A stretch of 64,000 nt of DNA from Stromatinia cepivora (GCA_014898415.1 RCTD01000004.1:1425001-1489000); one strand, 5' to 3'. Positions 11,823-22,139 are shown, counted from the first letter of the stretch. Translations and numbers: made by a program. Notes: generated from the letters alone by a model not told the origin.

Positions 11823-13589
11823 ATGCGACGTACTTCTGTCTCTCTCCCATCGAAGAGCACATCACACGATCCTCACGAGAAACTTGCAAGATATAGTAAA
11901 TCGCGCGCAAACGAAAGCGCCGCTTCCAAACTGGAGAAATCAAAGAACGCCATGATGACCCAAAGCCAGCGGTCAAGATACATGAAGACAGGTGGAATCC
12001 TGCTCTTCGTCGTTTTCTTATTCTATTACCTTTCCCCAAGTGGAACGCAGGTATCAAACACTGGTATGCCATCTCGATACATCTAATATACCATTTTTTA
12101 ATATATAATAGTTGGAAATGCCGTCGATACAGTTAAAAGTGGAAATAATGGACAATCACCATCCGACTCAACATATGGGACAACGAAGTGCTCGAAGTCC
12201 TTTAGCAAGTCGAAACCGATTGTTCAATATGCCATCATGATTGATGCTGGCAGTACCGGATCTCGAGTTCACGTATATAAATTTAATAACTGCGGTCCCA
12301 CACCAGAGTTGGAGCATGAGGAATTCAAAATGACTGAAAAGAAAGAGGGTGGTTCCGGATTGAGCTCTTATGGAGCCGATGCCGAAGGAGCTGCAAAGAG
12401 TCTCGATATGCTTATGGATGTTGCAGTGAAAACTGTTCCTGACGCACTCAAATCTTGCACTCCTGTGGCTGTCAAGGCTACTGCTGGTCTACGAAAACTT
12501 GGTCCGGAATTGAGCGCCAATATTCTCAAGGCTGTTCGTACCAGATTGGAGACTGTCTATCCTTTCGCAGTTGTATCTGATGAAAAGGGTGGAGTCCAGG
12601 TTATGGACGGTACTGATGAGGGTGTTTACGCTTGGATCACTACCAACTTTTTACTCGGCAACATTGGAGGCCCAGCTCCTGGAGACACTGCAGCAGTTTT
12701 CGATCTTGGTGGAGGTTCAACCCAAGTTGTCTTTGAACCCAAATTCAAATTGCCCGAGAAGATGGCTGAAGGTGACCACAAATACAAGCTTACGTTTGGC
12801 GGAAGAGATTTCGAGCTTTACCAGCATTCTCACTTGGGATATGGTCTCATGGCAGCCCGTGAAACGATTCACAAGACTCTCATTGATGATGTTCATGCAG
12901 CTAATCCTTCGGATCTTTCCTGGACAGCATCACCAATCATTAATCCTTGTATTGCACCAGGCATGAACCGTTCCATCGATATTGCATTTGACGAGAAACA
13001 TCCTCTTCGTGCTAAGTTGGGAGAGAAGAATGAATTTGTCATGAAGGGTCCTTCTTCGCCATCTCCAGCTCAATGCCGCAAACTCGCAGAGAAGATGTTG
13101 TTCAAGGAGGCCGAATGTAAAGTTGCACCTTGCTCCTTCAATGGTGTACATCAACCTTCTTTAGAAAAGACCTTCCAGCATGAGGATGTCTACACTTTTT
13201 CATACTTCTTTGACCGTACCGACCCTCTTGGGATGCCAGAATCCTTTACTCTACGGGAACTGCATGATCTCACAAGCCAAGTTTGTGGTGGCGAGTCTCA
13301 TTGGGATATGTTTAGTAGTGTTCCTGATGCCCTCAAGGAATTGAGGGATAGACCCGAATGGTGCCTTGATTTGAACTTCATGATGGCTTTGCTGCACACG
13401 GGTTACGAAATGCCAATTGATAGAGAGGTTAAGATTGCAAAGAAGATCAAGGGTAATGAGCTTGGGTGGTGTCTTGGTGCTAGGTATGTTTTATTTCCCT
13501 CTTTTTAAATACTTTATCTGACAACAAATAGTCTCCCATTGCTTGAGGCTGGCTCCGGATGGAAATGCCGTGTCAAGGAAATCTCATAG
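11823..13589 (+). CDS. GDA1: Guanosine diphosphatase, Golgi GDA1/CD39 family
   Basis: Hydrolyses GDP (and UDP) to the monophosphate in the Golgi lumen, which drives GDP-mannose import for glycosylation. Exons 11823-12063, 12112-13483 and 13532-13589, with two 48-nt introns, keep frame and give 556 residues. Type II topology: basic N-terminus, one membrane span (about residues 57-70), then the lumenal domain. Apyrase conserved regions are clear: DAGSTGSRVH (125-134), ATAGLR (203-208), GTDEGVYAW (247-255) and DLGGGSTQ (278-285). A donor at 12051 would shift the frame; the donor at 12064 (GTATGC) is the one that fits. The last exon adds a conserved Trp-rich tail (GSGWKCR). Confidence 0.95.
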
Positions 13590-14084
13590 ATGATCATGTA
13601 ATGAGCCTCCAGATATGTATGATGCATGGATGATAGGCGTAATGGGGGGATTGATTCTGAAAGATCATTTAGAACTTAGAGGTATCAGAGCTGCGTTTAT
13701 ACAACGGCTTTGATCAAGTAAATAATTCATGACATTTTATTCTTTTCCCTGCCCATTATGAAATAGGTTACTCTCTGGCATTCTGCATTTCATTTTACTG
13801 AACATCATCCGATTTAGAAAAATTCAACCTTGATGAGGGGAGATTCGCGAAATCGCCCTGGTGATTGCCTTTCAGGGATATTTCACGTGATTACCCCTCT
13901 GCATTTGAATGGCCGACGTCATCGACGACGTCTGCCCAGCTCAGTGTGTTACAACTATCAGATATAGAAATAAATAAGTACGCTTTACCCTTCAAGAGTT
14001 TTATTGATGATCCATTGTGATAATTTGCGAGCAGAAACTCCCCATTACAATTTCAAATCCATCCAGCCAGCCGGTCTAGCTAAA
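13590..14084. other. Intergenic, GDA1 terminator and PEBP promoter
   Basis: Between two genes on the same strand. Around 13915-13935 there are clustered GACGTC-type strings resembling bZIP/CRE half-sites. Nothing else recognised. Confidence 0.45.
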
Positions 14085-14974
14085 ATGCAATTAATCACAT
14101 CCCTTACACTTCTTTTAATAACCATCTTCGAGCTCAACTCCGCTCTCGTCGTATCCCCAGAATCATATGATTATGATTCCTATGAATGTAACGGTCTTCA
14201 GACCGATAAATTCAAATCCTTCAAAGGCATTCAGAAGATGTACGTACCCAATCCCAACATAAATCCCACACCTAACACTCCCTCCCCAGTCTCAAAAAAT
14301 CATCCATCATCCCCAACGTCCTCGACCCCTTCATTCCCTCCTGTTACCTCATTCCCTCCTACTTCCCCTCTTCCTCCCCCAAACAAAAAACAGTAAAATT
14401 AGGCAACACACTCCTTCCCTCACAAACGCAATCCGCACCCTCTCTCCAAATTTTCTGTCCTGGAAAATTGGAGGTGGAAGGTGGTCTAACGGTTATTCTT
14501 ACGGATCCCGATGCGCCGTCTAGAAATGATGATAGTATGTCGGAAATGTGTCATTGGATTGCGAGGGTGCCGGAGGTGGTTATTGGACCGCAGGGTGTTA
14601 GTGTGCGGGTTGATGCGACGGATTTGGTGGGGGTTGTTGATTGTGGGTTTTTCTTTTTCTTTTTTCTGCTGGCTGGAAAGAAATGCTATGGGATGGTTAG
14701 ATGGGATGTGGGTATGTGTGTGCTAATGATAGATATAGATAAAGCACCAGCGCCACCTGAAGGAACGGGTAAACACCGTTATGTATTTGTGCTCCTGGAA
14801 GGAGAAAATGTGGATCTGAAAGGCCCGCAGGGGAGAAAACATTGGGGGTTTGAAAAGCAGGGAAGTGGTGTGAGGGAGTGGGCGGAGAAGGAAAATCTGA
14901 CGGTTGTGGGGGCGAACTTTCATTATGAGAAGTATCATGGAGAAGGAAAGAAGGAGAGTAAGTTTGAGATCTAG
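14085..14974 (+). CDS. Secreted PEBP-like protein (phosphatidylethanolamine-binding family)
   Basis: Three exons, 14085-14239, 14290-14642 and 14739-14974, with introns of 50 and 96 nt, join in frame to 247 residues. The first 20 or so residues are a signal peptide (MQLITSLTLLLITIFELNSA). The PEBP fold is shown by the start of the fold (NVLDPFIPS), the ligand-pocket motif DPDAPSR (from residue 124), CHW with His140, GKHRYVFVLL, and the C-terminal VREWAEKENLTVVGANF. PEBPs bind anionic ligands and include carboxypeptidase Y inhibitor Tfs1 and plant FT. Fungal secreted members have no settled role. Single-frame translations of this locus miss its middle, because exon 2 begins inside what looks like a proline-rich tail of exon 1. 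Confidence 0.88.
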
Positions 14975-15903
14975 TTTCCGTTTTGATGGTTACTTCTGTT
15001 CTTGCTGTGGGAGGATATGAATCTGAGGAAATTCGGTATCAGGGATAGGAAATGAAGACGGTCATATGGTATCATGGATACGCGGGAAGAAAGTCGAAAG
15101 TTAGTTCTTGAGATATGTGTCTGGACCTCAATCTAGTTGAATGGGAGACGCAACATCTTTTCTTTTTCTATGCATTTTCTCTGTCTTTCACTTTAGCTAT
15201 AAAAAATAGTATCGTCTATCACCTACTTGATGACCCTTATACTTGCTGTATGCTGCAAATATCTGGTTCTAGTATCTGAAACATCTATCTCTCTTTTGGA
15301 TAGCAAATTCTTGGCTCTGGGGTGTTGTTAGTAGCTTCTATGTTTACATATTTCGTTAAGAACAAGAATAGTTGCATGTAGTCCATGGCTCACCACTTGC
15401 CAATGATCTCTGGGTTCTTGAGTAAATTTCTGAGGAGTTTCAGGAATTTTTCAAAGTTTCAGAAGAAATTTTATAGTTCTTATAAAACAACAATGTAATT
15501 CAGTTGTCCATTTAAAATACCTACTTACCTGAGCAGTGAGCTCGAGCTCCTCCCAACAAAAAGTGAGTGTCATAATAAAACACACCCCTCCCTCCTCCGA
15601 AATGAAAACCTCATTCCTCATTGCCCGAACGTTTTCCTGAGAGAGTGGTGCTAATGATGAATGAATGACTTTTATTTTAAAATACAGTATTAGTATTATC
15701 AGAACTTTTGTCGGGAAATGAAATAAGAAAGGGAATGACTATTCGAGTTATGCAAATAGTAAGGTAAATCATGTTGTATAAGTCGATTCGAAAAGCGGAA
15801 AAATGGTTAGTATTTGTTTATGTGGTATATCAGATATGTGATTTAGAGTTAGACTTACTAAGTAGTGTTCCCGTGATAAATATTAATATTTCGATGGCAG
15901 TAT
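14975..15903. other. Intergenic between convergent genes
   Basis: AT-rich; 3' ends of the PEBP gene and the first cysteine-rich array gene face each other. No gene, repeat or RNA recognised. Confidence 0.5.
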
Positions 15904-16611
15904 CTATTGAAAGGAAGCGGGGTCGGGGTCAGTGTGGTATGAGTGAGACGGTCTTCGATATCTTTGCGAAGTATGGTGACTTGCAGATGACCTTGCAGAC
16001 GGTCTTGATGCGGATACATATCCATAAGCTTCTCTATCTTTCTGCGTAACTTTCAATGGCGGACGCTTGGCATGCTGATTCACTTCCTTTTGGCGTTGTC
16101 TCCGCCGTTCTTCGTGTTCGTGATAATTCTCACAGACACCCTCGATCTTTGGCCGCTTCTCATAATCGGCTATGACAGTGATTTTCGGCCGGGTTGTAGC
16201 AACAAACATCTCCTGCTCAGCTTCACCGACGCCTTCAGTAGTTCCGCATCCTGCGCATGTGCAGAAAGATTCCTTCTTTATCTGCCCACACGTGTAGACG
16301 AAGAACCTGATCTCGCACTTTCCCCATGGATTTTCGCATTCTGGAAGTGTGACAAGCCTGGCACATTTGCGATTTTTCCCACAAGAGCTCTCCGACAATT
16401 TCGCCTCAATTTTTGGTATCGTGGTTGGCTCGGGCATTTTATCCTCAGGTCGGTATTGAACGCATGTCTTGCAGCTAGTGCCCCATCCGGGACATCTCAT
16501 TTCGTGACATCCACAGCTGAAGAGCTTGTAGTCTATGCAGCAGTGTTGGCATTCTGGTAAATCTATATTGCGTCCAAAGGAGGAACCGTTCGGGATGATT
16601 GTAATAGGCAT
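15904..16611 (-). CDS. Cysteine-rich array protein A, function unknown
   Basis: Not a family I recognise. 235 residues, no signal peptide or membrane span. Two similar cysteine modules: module 1 has LPECQHC then CGCHEMRCPG and CKTC; module 2 has LPEC, a Cys, YTCG and CTCAGC. They look like zinc-binding ribbons or fingers, but metal binding is inference. Then comes VCENYHEHEERRRQRQKE, a charged helix shared with protein B, and a Ser/Arg/His-rich disordered tail. The start at 16611 aligns with protein B (M, P/L, I, T ... PN) and follows the shared upstream block. The open frame runs 14 codons farther upstream, but those residues have no counterpart. Member of a tandem minus-strand family at 15.9-22.1 kb. 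Confidence 0.8.
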   Translation of the reverse strand: MPITIIPNGSSFGRNIDLPECQHCCIDYKLFSCGCHEMRCPGWGTSCKTCVQYRPEDKMPEPTTIPKIEAKLSESSCGKNRKCARLVTLPECENPWGKCEIRFFVYTCGQIKKESFCTCAGCGTTEGVGEAEQEMFVATTRPKITVIADYEKRPKIEGVCENYHEHEERRRQRQKEVNQHAKRPPLKVTQKDREAYGYVSASRPSARSSASHHTSQRYRRPSHSYHTDPDPASFQ

Positions 16612-16679
16612 GGTTTCAGTAATTAATGTATCAAGTATGTATTTGAAAGACAAAGATGTTTTTCGAGAAAGATGTAGTA

Positions 16680-16965
16680 TCTAAACTATCGAAAGCAAAA
16701 GGGTTGTTGATAAAAAGAACGAGAAAAAGAAAGCTTTCAGTCCAGTGAACCTCCGTCTTTTTAAGTCCGATCGAACTCCAAAATGACTACGAGATAAATA
16801 AGATATCCAAAGTGAATGATTCAACAAATACCATATATATGGGTCTGTACGATATGTATTGTATGAAAACGCTTGAGATATGGAGTCATATTTCCGCTCA
16901 ACCTCTTGTCGATCGAAATCCTCCCCTCCAGTTCCGAAAAAATGACTAAAGAAACCTACGAAGAG
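16680..16965 (-). promoter_or_regulatory. Array upstream block, copy 1 (gene A)
   Basis: About 285 bp that recurs upstream of every array gene. In plus-strand order it has CGAAAGCAAAA (about 75 bp from the ATG), a purine-rich AAAAAGAAAG run, TCTTTTTAAG, GAGTCA (16883-16888), and ATGACTAAAGAAACC near 16943. The same order and spacing appear in the other copies. Confidence 0.7.
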
Positions 16966-17202
16966 GAACATGAGATTCACGGCAAATCCCCCTCTAAAAT
17001 CTCTGGATAATGATTGAAGAAACTCCCAATAGTCTCTATGCTTGACACCAGAATTTTCGCACACATCAATACCACCAACACCATATACACACTAATAAAA
17101 ACCCCTAAGAATAATTAAAATTACTTATTCATCTATGAGGCATATCATGTATATGGAACATGTCAAACCTACTGGAACGGGCTCGTTCCATCACTCTACG
17201 TA

Positions 17203-17235
17203 TTAGACTTCTGGTGATTGCTGGGATATGGACAT
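17203..17235 (-). pseudogene. Truncated array gene stub
   Basis: A start codon at 17235-17233 sits where the array genes start relative to their upstream block, but the frame reads only MSISQQSPEV before TAA at 17205-17203. No cysteine modules follow before gene A's own upstream region. I read it as a family member that lost its body by deletion or unequal crossing-over. A 6-bp-stem inverted repeat (GGAACG/CGTTCC) lies just downstream at about 17174-17189. Confidence 0.55.
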
Positions 17236-17294
17236 AGTTGTTTTATGTAATGTATTGGAAACACGAAGATAATATTTCAAAAATGATGGAGTTT

Positions 17295-17560
17295 TTCTAA
17301 AGCATCGAAAGCAAAAATGTATTGTTGATACAAAAAGGAAGAAAAAGAGAGGAACCCTCAAACCATAAACCTCCGACTTTTTAAGATTATTCAAACCCCA
17401 AAGTGATCCTCCAAGTGACTCCCAGATAGATAATAATCAATATCATATCATGACTGTATGTTTGGTACAGAGTCATTTATATGGTATGACATTAACTCGG
17501 GGCGGAGTCATATCCGAAACGAAATCCTAAGAACAATTGTAAGTCTATGATTCCGTTATG
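17295..17560 (-). promoter_or_regulatory. Array upstream block, copy 2 (orphan)
   Basis: Same order of elements as the other copies: CGAAAGCAAAAATGTATTG, purine run, GACTTTTTAAG, TGACTC (17416-17421) and GAGTCA (17470-17475 and 17505-17510). It precedes only the ten-codon stub. Confidence 0.7.
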
Positions 17561-17663
17561 AAGTATATTAGGTGGATAATTCATGGCGGAACTTACAAAT
17601 ACTGTCTCCTACAAGCATCGATATAAGATTCCTTGAAAGCATCTAGCCACCCACCCAATGCCT

Positions 17664-18938
17664 TCATCTCCGACCGTCGCCATATATCTTCTGACCATCT
17701 TTGGCTTTGGTGTTGCCGTAATACTCCTTTCTAGACTGCGATTCGCCGTCATGCTTTGGTGCGGGCCTCGAGGTAGACGGTCTGGAGTTATTCCTTTTCG
17801 AACTTGGGTCTTTTGAGGCTAACCTTTTCTCAAATCTGGCAGTTTCATTGACGGTTCGCCTGTCCTCTTCTGCATCGAAGCGAGCTCGATCTTCTCGTTG
17901 CCGTTGTTCGTGGTTCCGTTGCCGATCTGTATACCTTTCAAAGTCTGCTTGTGGTAGAACCGGATGTGATGCCGGTCCCCAAGTTGATGTCCTCGGAGCG
18001 GGTGTATACTGGGGAGCAGGTGTGTATTGAGGAGTGTGTTTGTATTGGGGGTCTGGCTGACGATGTTGATATTGTTGGGCATAATATTGGCCCGCAAAAG
18101 GTGGTGCTTGCTGCTGTTCCTGTCGTGTCGCCGCTGTTGTCGGTCTCCGGTAAGCAGCATTCGGGATAATGGGGTCTACAAGATCTCGTTGCCGGTGATT
18201 TTCCAAACGATTATCATACTGAGATTGACGTTCGGAAAGTAGTGGTCCCCCAGCTGATGTCACCCTCGTATTTGGTCCTCGGTAATCGGGTTTTGGGATG
18301 TAAGGCCGTTGAAGACCTGGTTGCCAGTAACTCTTTGGATCACTCCATTGCGTAGTGTCTTCTTCCTCTTTAAATTGGTCATGAAAAGCCTTCCGCTGTC
18401 GAATTTCCTGTTGGGCATCACCTCTCTTCTGCTGGATCAACCTCTTTCGCTCTGCTCGAAGTCTTTCGTGGTCCCTATAATTCTCACAGAACTCGCCCTT
18501 CGGCGTTTCGTGGTGCGGCGTAAGTCGTAGCTCTGGTCGACTCATACGCTTGACATTTCTGGGAGGACGACATCCGTAGCATGGTATAGATTCTTTGATT
18601 TCCATGTGAGCACATTTGTAGATAACGATTTCTTTTATGCATTGACCTGGGCACTCCGGAAGCTTAAGAATCTCCGCACATGTGCTTTTTTTGCAAGGAC
18701 CCTTTATGAGAGTGACCATGATCCTCGGCATCGTAGTTGGCTCTGGTTGTTCATAGATAGATGGGTACTGATAACATGTCATGCAACTACTCTTCACCCT
18801 GACATCAGGGACACCGGGGCAAGTCATACTGTGACATCCACATATGTTGATCTGGTAATTTATTACGCAAATTTCGCATTTCGGCAAAGTTACATCGCAT
18901 CCAGTGTATGATGTGTTGGGCCTAGTTATAAGAGACAT
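17664..18938 (-). CDS. Cysteine-rich array protein B, function unknown
   Basis: 424 residues, single exon, paralogue of protein A. The N-terminal 130 residues hold the same two cysteine modules: LPKCEIC with CGCHSMTCPG and CMTC, then LPECPGQC with YKCAH and CYGC. PEPTT(M/I)P lies between them in both proteins. A charged stretch FCENYRDHERLRAERKR matches protein A. The rest is long, disordered and Gln/Tyr/Pro/Arg-rich, including repeated QYTPAP near residue 305 and an Arg/Glu-rich tail (ERYTDRQRNHEQRQRED). No signal peptide, so an intracellular place is likely. Function unknown; possible zinc-binding scaffold with a disordered tail. Confidence 0.82.
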   Translation of the reverse strand: MSLITRPNTSYTGCDVTLPKCEICVINYQINICGCHSMTCPGVPDVRVKSSCMTCYQYPSIYEQPEPTTMPRIMVTLIKGPCKKSTCAEILKLPECPGQCIKEIVIYKCAHMEIKESIPCYGCRPPRNVKRMSRPELRLTPHHETPKGEFCENYRDHERLRAERKRLIQQKRGDAQQEIRQRKAFHDQFKEEEDTTQWSDPKSYWQPGLQRPYIPKPDYRGPNTRVTSAGGPLLSERQSQYDNRLENHRQRDLVDPIIPNAAYRRPTTAATRQEQQQAPPFAGQYYAQQYQHRQPDPQYKHTPQYTPAPQYTPAPRTSTWGPASHPVLPQADFERYTDRQRNHEQRQREDRARFDAEEDRRTVNETARFEKRLASKDPSSKRNNSRPSTSRPAPKHDGESQSRKEYYGNTKAKDGQKIYGDGRR

Positions 18939-18999
18939 GGCTGTTTGATGTACTGTATCAAAAATGTGTAAATAGTTTGGAATTTTCTAAACAGACATA

Positions 19000-19200
19000 T
19001 GTCACTGCAATAAAAAAGAAAGAAAAAAAGCAACGCGAAAACCAGCAGACCCCATCTTCTTAAGCAAAATCCCTTGGTGTCCATCCAGAGTGACTCTCAA
19101 ACATAAAATATGTAATTATCTCTGAATCAAAAACATATTTCACAATAACTCGGTGGGGGGGGGGGGGGGTGAGTCCAAGAGAAAGTCCTAGAAAAATTGC
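19000..19200 (-). promoter_or_regulatory. Array upstream block, copy 3 (gene B)
   Basis: Shorter and more diverged copy: purine run, CATCTTCTTAAG, TGACTC at 19091-19096. A run of 15 G (19155-19169) interrupts the distal half where other copies carry GAGTCA. Confidence 0.6.
19155..19169 (+). repeat. Poly-G run of 15
   Basis: Homopolymer inside the upstream block of array gene B; absent from the other copies. Confidence 0.9.
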
Positions 19201-19762
19201 AAGTGAGTGAGTGAGTGCCGTAAAACAAATATTTCATAAATGCCTATTTCCTTCATACCAAGTGTAATGAGTGATAAGTAGAACTCAAATTTTCCATATG
19301 ATTAAGCTCCAGTGTGGTCAACGAGCCATCAAGTCATCAGCGAGCTTTGTTCACTAAATGATACATACATCTACATATATAAAAATTTATCAGAAGATCA
19401 AATAAAACACACGAAGCATAAAAAATGTACTTCTTTCCCATTTCTTTCCAAGCTCAAACAAACACTTTCGGATTCATTCTCCTGATGCCACTTTCTACCA
19501 TTCACTCGATAAGAATTTAGAGTCTTTGAAATAGTTCAATTCTTCAAATTACATATGAATCCCTCCCTGAAATACCTCCAAAACATCCCCAAATCCAAAT
19601 CCAAATCCGCTACCAGATGCACAAAATCTAATATACTCCTCAGAACCATTGAATATATTGAAGTATCATCTGGCTCGAATACACTAGTCTCTGTCAGCGC
19701 TCCACTTTAACTATTCTGAGATTGACCAACCGCATCTCCCTAATCTGATCTTCCATCTATCT
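19201..19762. other. Intergenic spacer in the array
   Basis: AT-rich spacer between the upstream block of gene B and the 3' end of gene C. No gene recognised. Confidence 0.5.
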
Positions 19763-20901
19763 TTATTTACCACATTTCTTCACGTCATCTTCTTTCGTGT
19801 TACGAGTTATCTCTTCATCCGGCCAATGCTTATATGCAAATCCATCCGATGATTCCAAGTCATATCTACCAATACACTCCTTCCCCGGGATATCACTCCC
19901 CGATACCTCTCCCCTTCGAGTGTAAGTTCTCGTTGGCCTTTCGAAATATGATGTCCATCTAATAGATACTACATCGCGGTATACATTCCCGCTAGTATGT
20001 CCCGCGTGATTATAAGGCATCTTAGATGACTCGCCATACTGATATCTCCTAGGCACTTCGTAGCTACGTGTATTCATCCTTAAAGGTCGTCCCTGTCTGC
20101 ACTCCACATGTCTGTAATGTGAAGATGAGACGAGTTCTGGAGGAAGATATCTAATAAAGTCCAGAATTAGTAACGCGACAAGAAAGAATGAAGATTCTTA
20201 GCATACCCAGATTGTCGTTGCAATTCGCAACTAGGACAGTCTCGATGCAACTGTATGTCGCGCTTCCACTGGGGGTTCGTCGTAGGTCGATCCTTTTTAT
20301 TAGAAGGATAGCATGTGGGACAAGGGATTCTGTTCGTAGTTTTGCTGTGATTTGTAGATGGGTTTGCAATGGTGTGGCGACATCTGTATCTCGTGTGAGT
20401 ATCACAGCATAGTCCACACTGTTTCACCCGACAACTAGGACAGTGCATTTCCCTTTCCGAGAAATTTTCTTCCAACCGTGGCCTCGATACGGGATATTTC
20501 CAAACACCTTTTTCATTCTCAAAGGCACAGTCATAACATAGTCTCTCTCCGGGAGTTCGCTCGAGTGGGACGGCGTGACAGGCGTAAATTGCGATGGAAT
20601 ATCTGCATGTACGGCACTCCGGTAATTTTTCATATCCCTTCACCCTGCTGGCAAGACAGTCTAGTCTACTGCAGGTCCCACTGCGAGTTCCATACTCGAG
20701 TTTGTGGGTGCTTACTGGCCGGTTTGGCGCGTGTTTTTGTTCGCTTGATCGGTGGAAAAAGCACCCCGGACAAGTTCTTTTCAGGCATGTTTCGGAAATG
20801 CTGCCTACGGTATGACCACAGCTAAAGGCGCAACAGGTTATCACACAAGTGGGACACTCGGTGAGAGGTTTGCTGTATTTGATATCTTGCGTGCTCGCCA
20901 T
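19763..20901 (-). CDS. Cysteine-rich array protein C, three modules
   Basis: Unknown function. Two exons, 20901-20207 and 20150-19763, join in frame across a 56-nt intron with GTATGC donor, perfect TACTAAT branch and TTAG acceptor, giving 360 residues. Unspliced, the frame stops after 244 residues. It carries three cysteine modules rather than two: CPTC...CCAFSCGH...CPGC; LPECRTC...YACH...CYDC; CPSC...CCDTHTRYRCRH...CPTC; and a last CPSC. The spacing C-x2-C ... C-x(0-1)-(C)H ... C-x2-C suggests a repeated metal-binding unit. The exon 2 part is polar and Arg/Tyr-rich with no domain. Same upstream block and strand as its neighbours; sequence identity to A and B is low outside the cysteines. Confidence 0.75.
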
Positions 20902-20954
20902 AACTGCTTAATATAGACAAAAGATGATTTTCCAAAAATATGTAATATTCTAAT

Positions 20955-21240
20955 TCTAAAGCACCGAAAGCAAAATGTATTAATGATAAAAGGAAAAGAG
21001 AAAGAAAAAAAAACTTCCAAACCAGCGGACTTAATCCTTTTAAGCCTATCTAGATACTAGCTAATGTGACTCTTAAATATAAAAGAGATGCCTACGAATC
21101 AAGAGAAAAAGGTGTCTCATATTGGATCAATCATGCCTTAGATATGAGTCTGCACTTTACAGTCATTGGTATGATACCGCTTTAAGATAGAGTCATGCTA
21201 GAATCCCTCATAGAATGAAAAAAGAAATGTCTAAAGAAGT
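20955..21240 (-). promoter_or_regulatory. Array upstream block, copy 4 (gene C)
   Basis: Contains CGAAAGCAAAATGTATT, a purine run, AATCCTTTTAAG, TGACTC (21067-21072), GAGTCA (21190-21195) and ATGTCTAAAGAAG near 21228, in the same order as copies 1, 2 and 5. Confidence 0.7.
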
Positions 21241-21588
21241 CCTCAAACTGCGTCATCCAATGCCGCATACCAATATCCCATCCTCGCACCTGCATACTAA
21301 GGAGAAGTCCTTAGAAAATTAGTAACTTGTGCATGTGGTATATCAAGCAGGTGCTGCTCTATGGAAAAGCCTACCAAGCAATAGATCTCCCACCAACAAC
21401 TACATAGGCCTCTCAAAACTTCTGTTGCTCCAGTGAACTCTTCCTGATGGTTCTTCCTCTCTGCGATAGTTTCTATCAGCGTCATCTCTACGTGATCTCC
21501 CCTGTCTATCAGCTGGCGCTCTACGAGTTTCTTCCCTCTGCTGTCGATAATGCCGGGCTTCTCTTTCACTTTCTCTTTCGCGGATTTC

Positions 21589-22074
21589 TTAATTCTCTAT
21601 CCTTCGAACTAAATTTTCGGCTCGTCTTTCTAGCTCCGTCTGTGTATCGCGTGTCCTATCTTGTTTTCCCCGCGGATGACGAGATCTGTCATGGTCAGAA
21701 TGAGCACCCCGCGAAGATGTTGTTCTATTAGGAGAGTATTTGTTGGAGTTTGGAGGCGGGCTTTGGTATCGCGTTGGGTTCGAACAAGAACGTTGAGAAG
21801 TTTCAGTATTCGGTGGCGCCAGGTCCTCATATTGGCTATCTGAGCAGTTGTTTTGGTATTGCTGTGAATATGGAGTAGAGTGGTAGGACACCTCAGAAGT
21901 TTGCGACGCCAGGGTACCATCGTATTGGTCCTGGTCATCGTATTGGTCCTGGTCATCGTATTGGTCCTGGTCATCGTATTGGTCCTGGTCATCGTATTGG
22001 TCCTGGTCATCGTATTGGTCCTGGTCATCGTATTGGGAATCCTGGTAGCGGATGATTTGATTATTGGTTGCCAT
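21589..22074 (-). CDS. Array protein D, QYDDQD-repeat, possibly truncated
   Basis: 161 residues to a TAA at 21591-21589. No cysteine module; instead six tandem QYDDQD hexapeptides near the N-terminus, then Ser/Asn/Pro/Arg-rich disordered sequence and an Arg/Glu helix at the end. The same frame stays open for 62 more codons after the TAA, to 21400, and keeps the same Arg/Glu-rich composition (EIRERESEREARHYRQQREE). This suggests a premature stop, or less likely read-through. It has the array upstream block. It may be a family member that kept only the tail, or a separate disordered protein that captured the promoter. Confidence 0.6.
   Translation of the reverse strand: MATNNQIIRYQDSQYDDQDQYDDQDQYDDQDQYDDQDQYDDQDQYDDQDQYDGTLASQTSEVSYHSTPYSQQYQNNCSDSQYEDLAPPNTETSQRSCSNPTRYQSPPPNSNKYSPNRTTSSRGAHSDHDRSRHPRGKQDRTRDTQTELERRAENLVRRIEN
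21919..22036 (-). repeat. 18-bp coding tandem repeat, about 6.5 copies
   Basis: Unit ATCGTATTGGTCCTGGTC on the plus strand, copies identical, encoding QYDDQD on the minus strand. Perfect identity suggests recent expansion or slippage; copy number may vary between strains. Confidence 0.95.
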
Positions 22075-22139
22075 TTGTGTGATTCGTAGTGTATTTGTAG
22101 TTATTTGCTAATAGTTTAACAGGTCAAAGGTAAGCAAGA

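Noticed and set aside
16072..16560. Plus-strand open frame of 162 codons
   Set aside because: Antisense of array gene A; its composition follows the cysteine codons of the other strand.
21919..22036. CRISPR-like direct repeats
   Set aside because: The units abut with no spacers and lie in a eukaryotic coding frame, so it is a coding tandem repeat.
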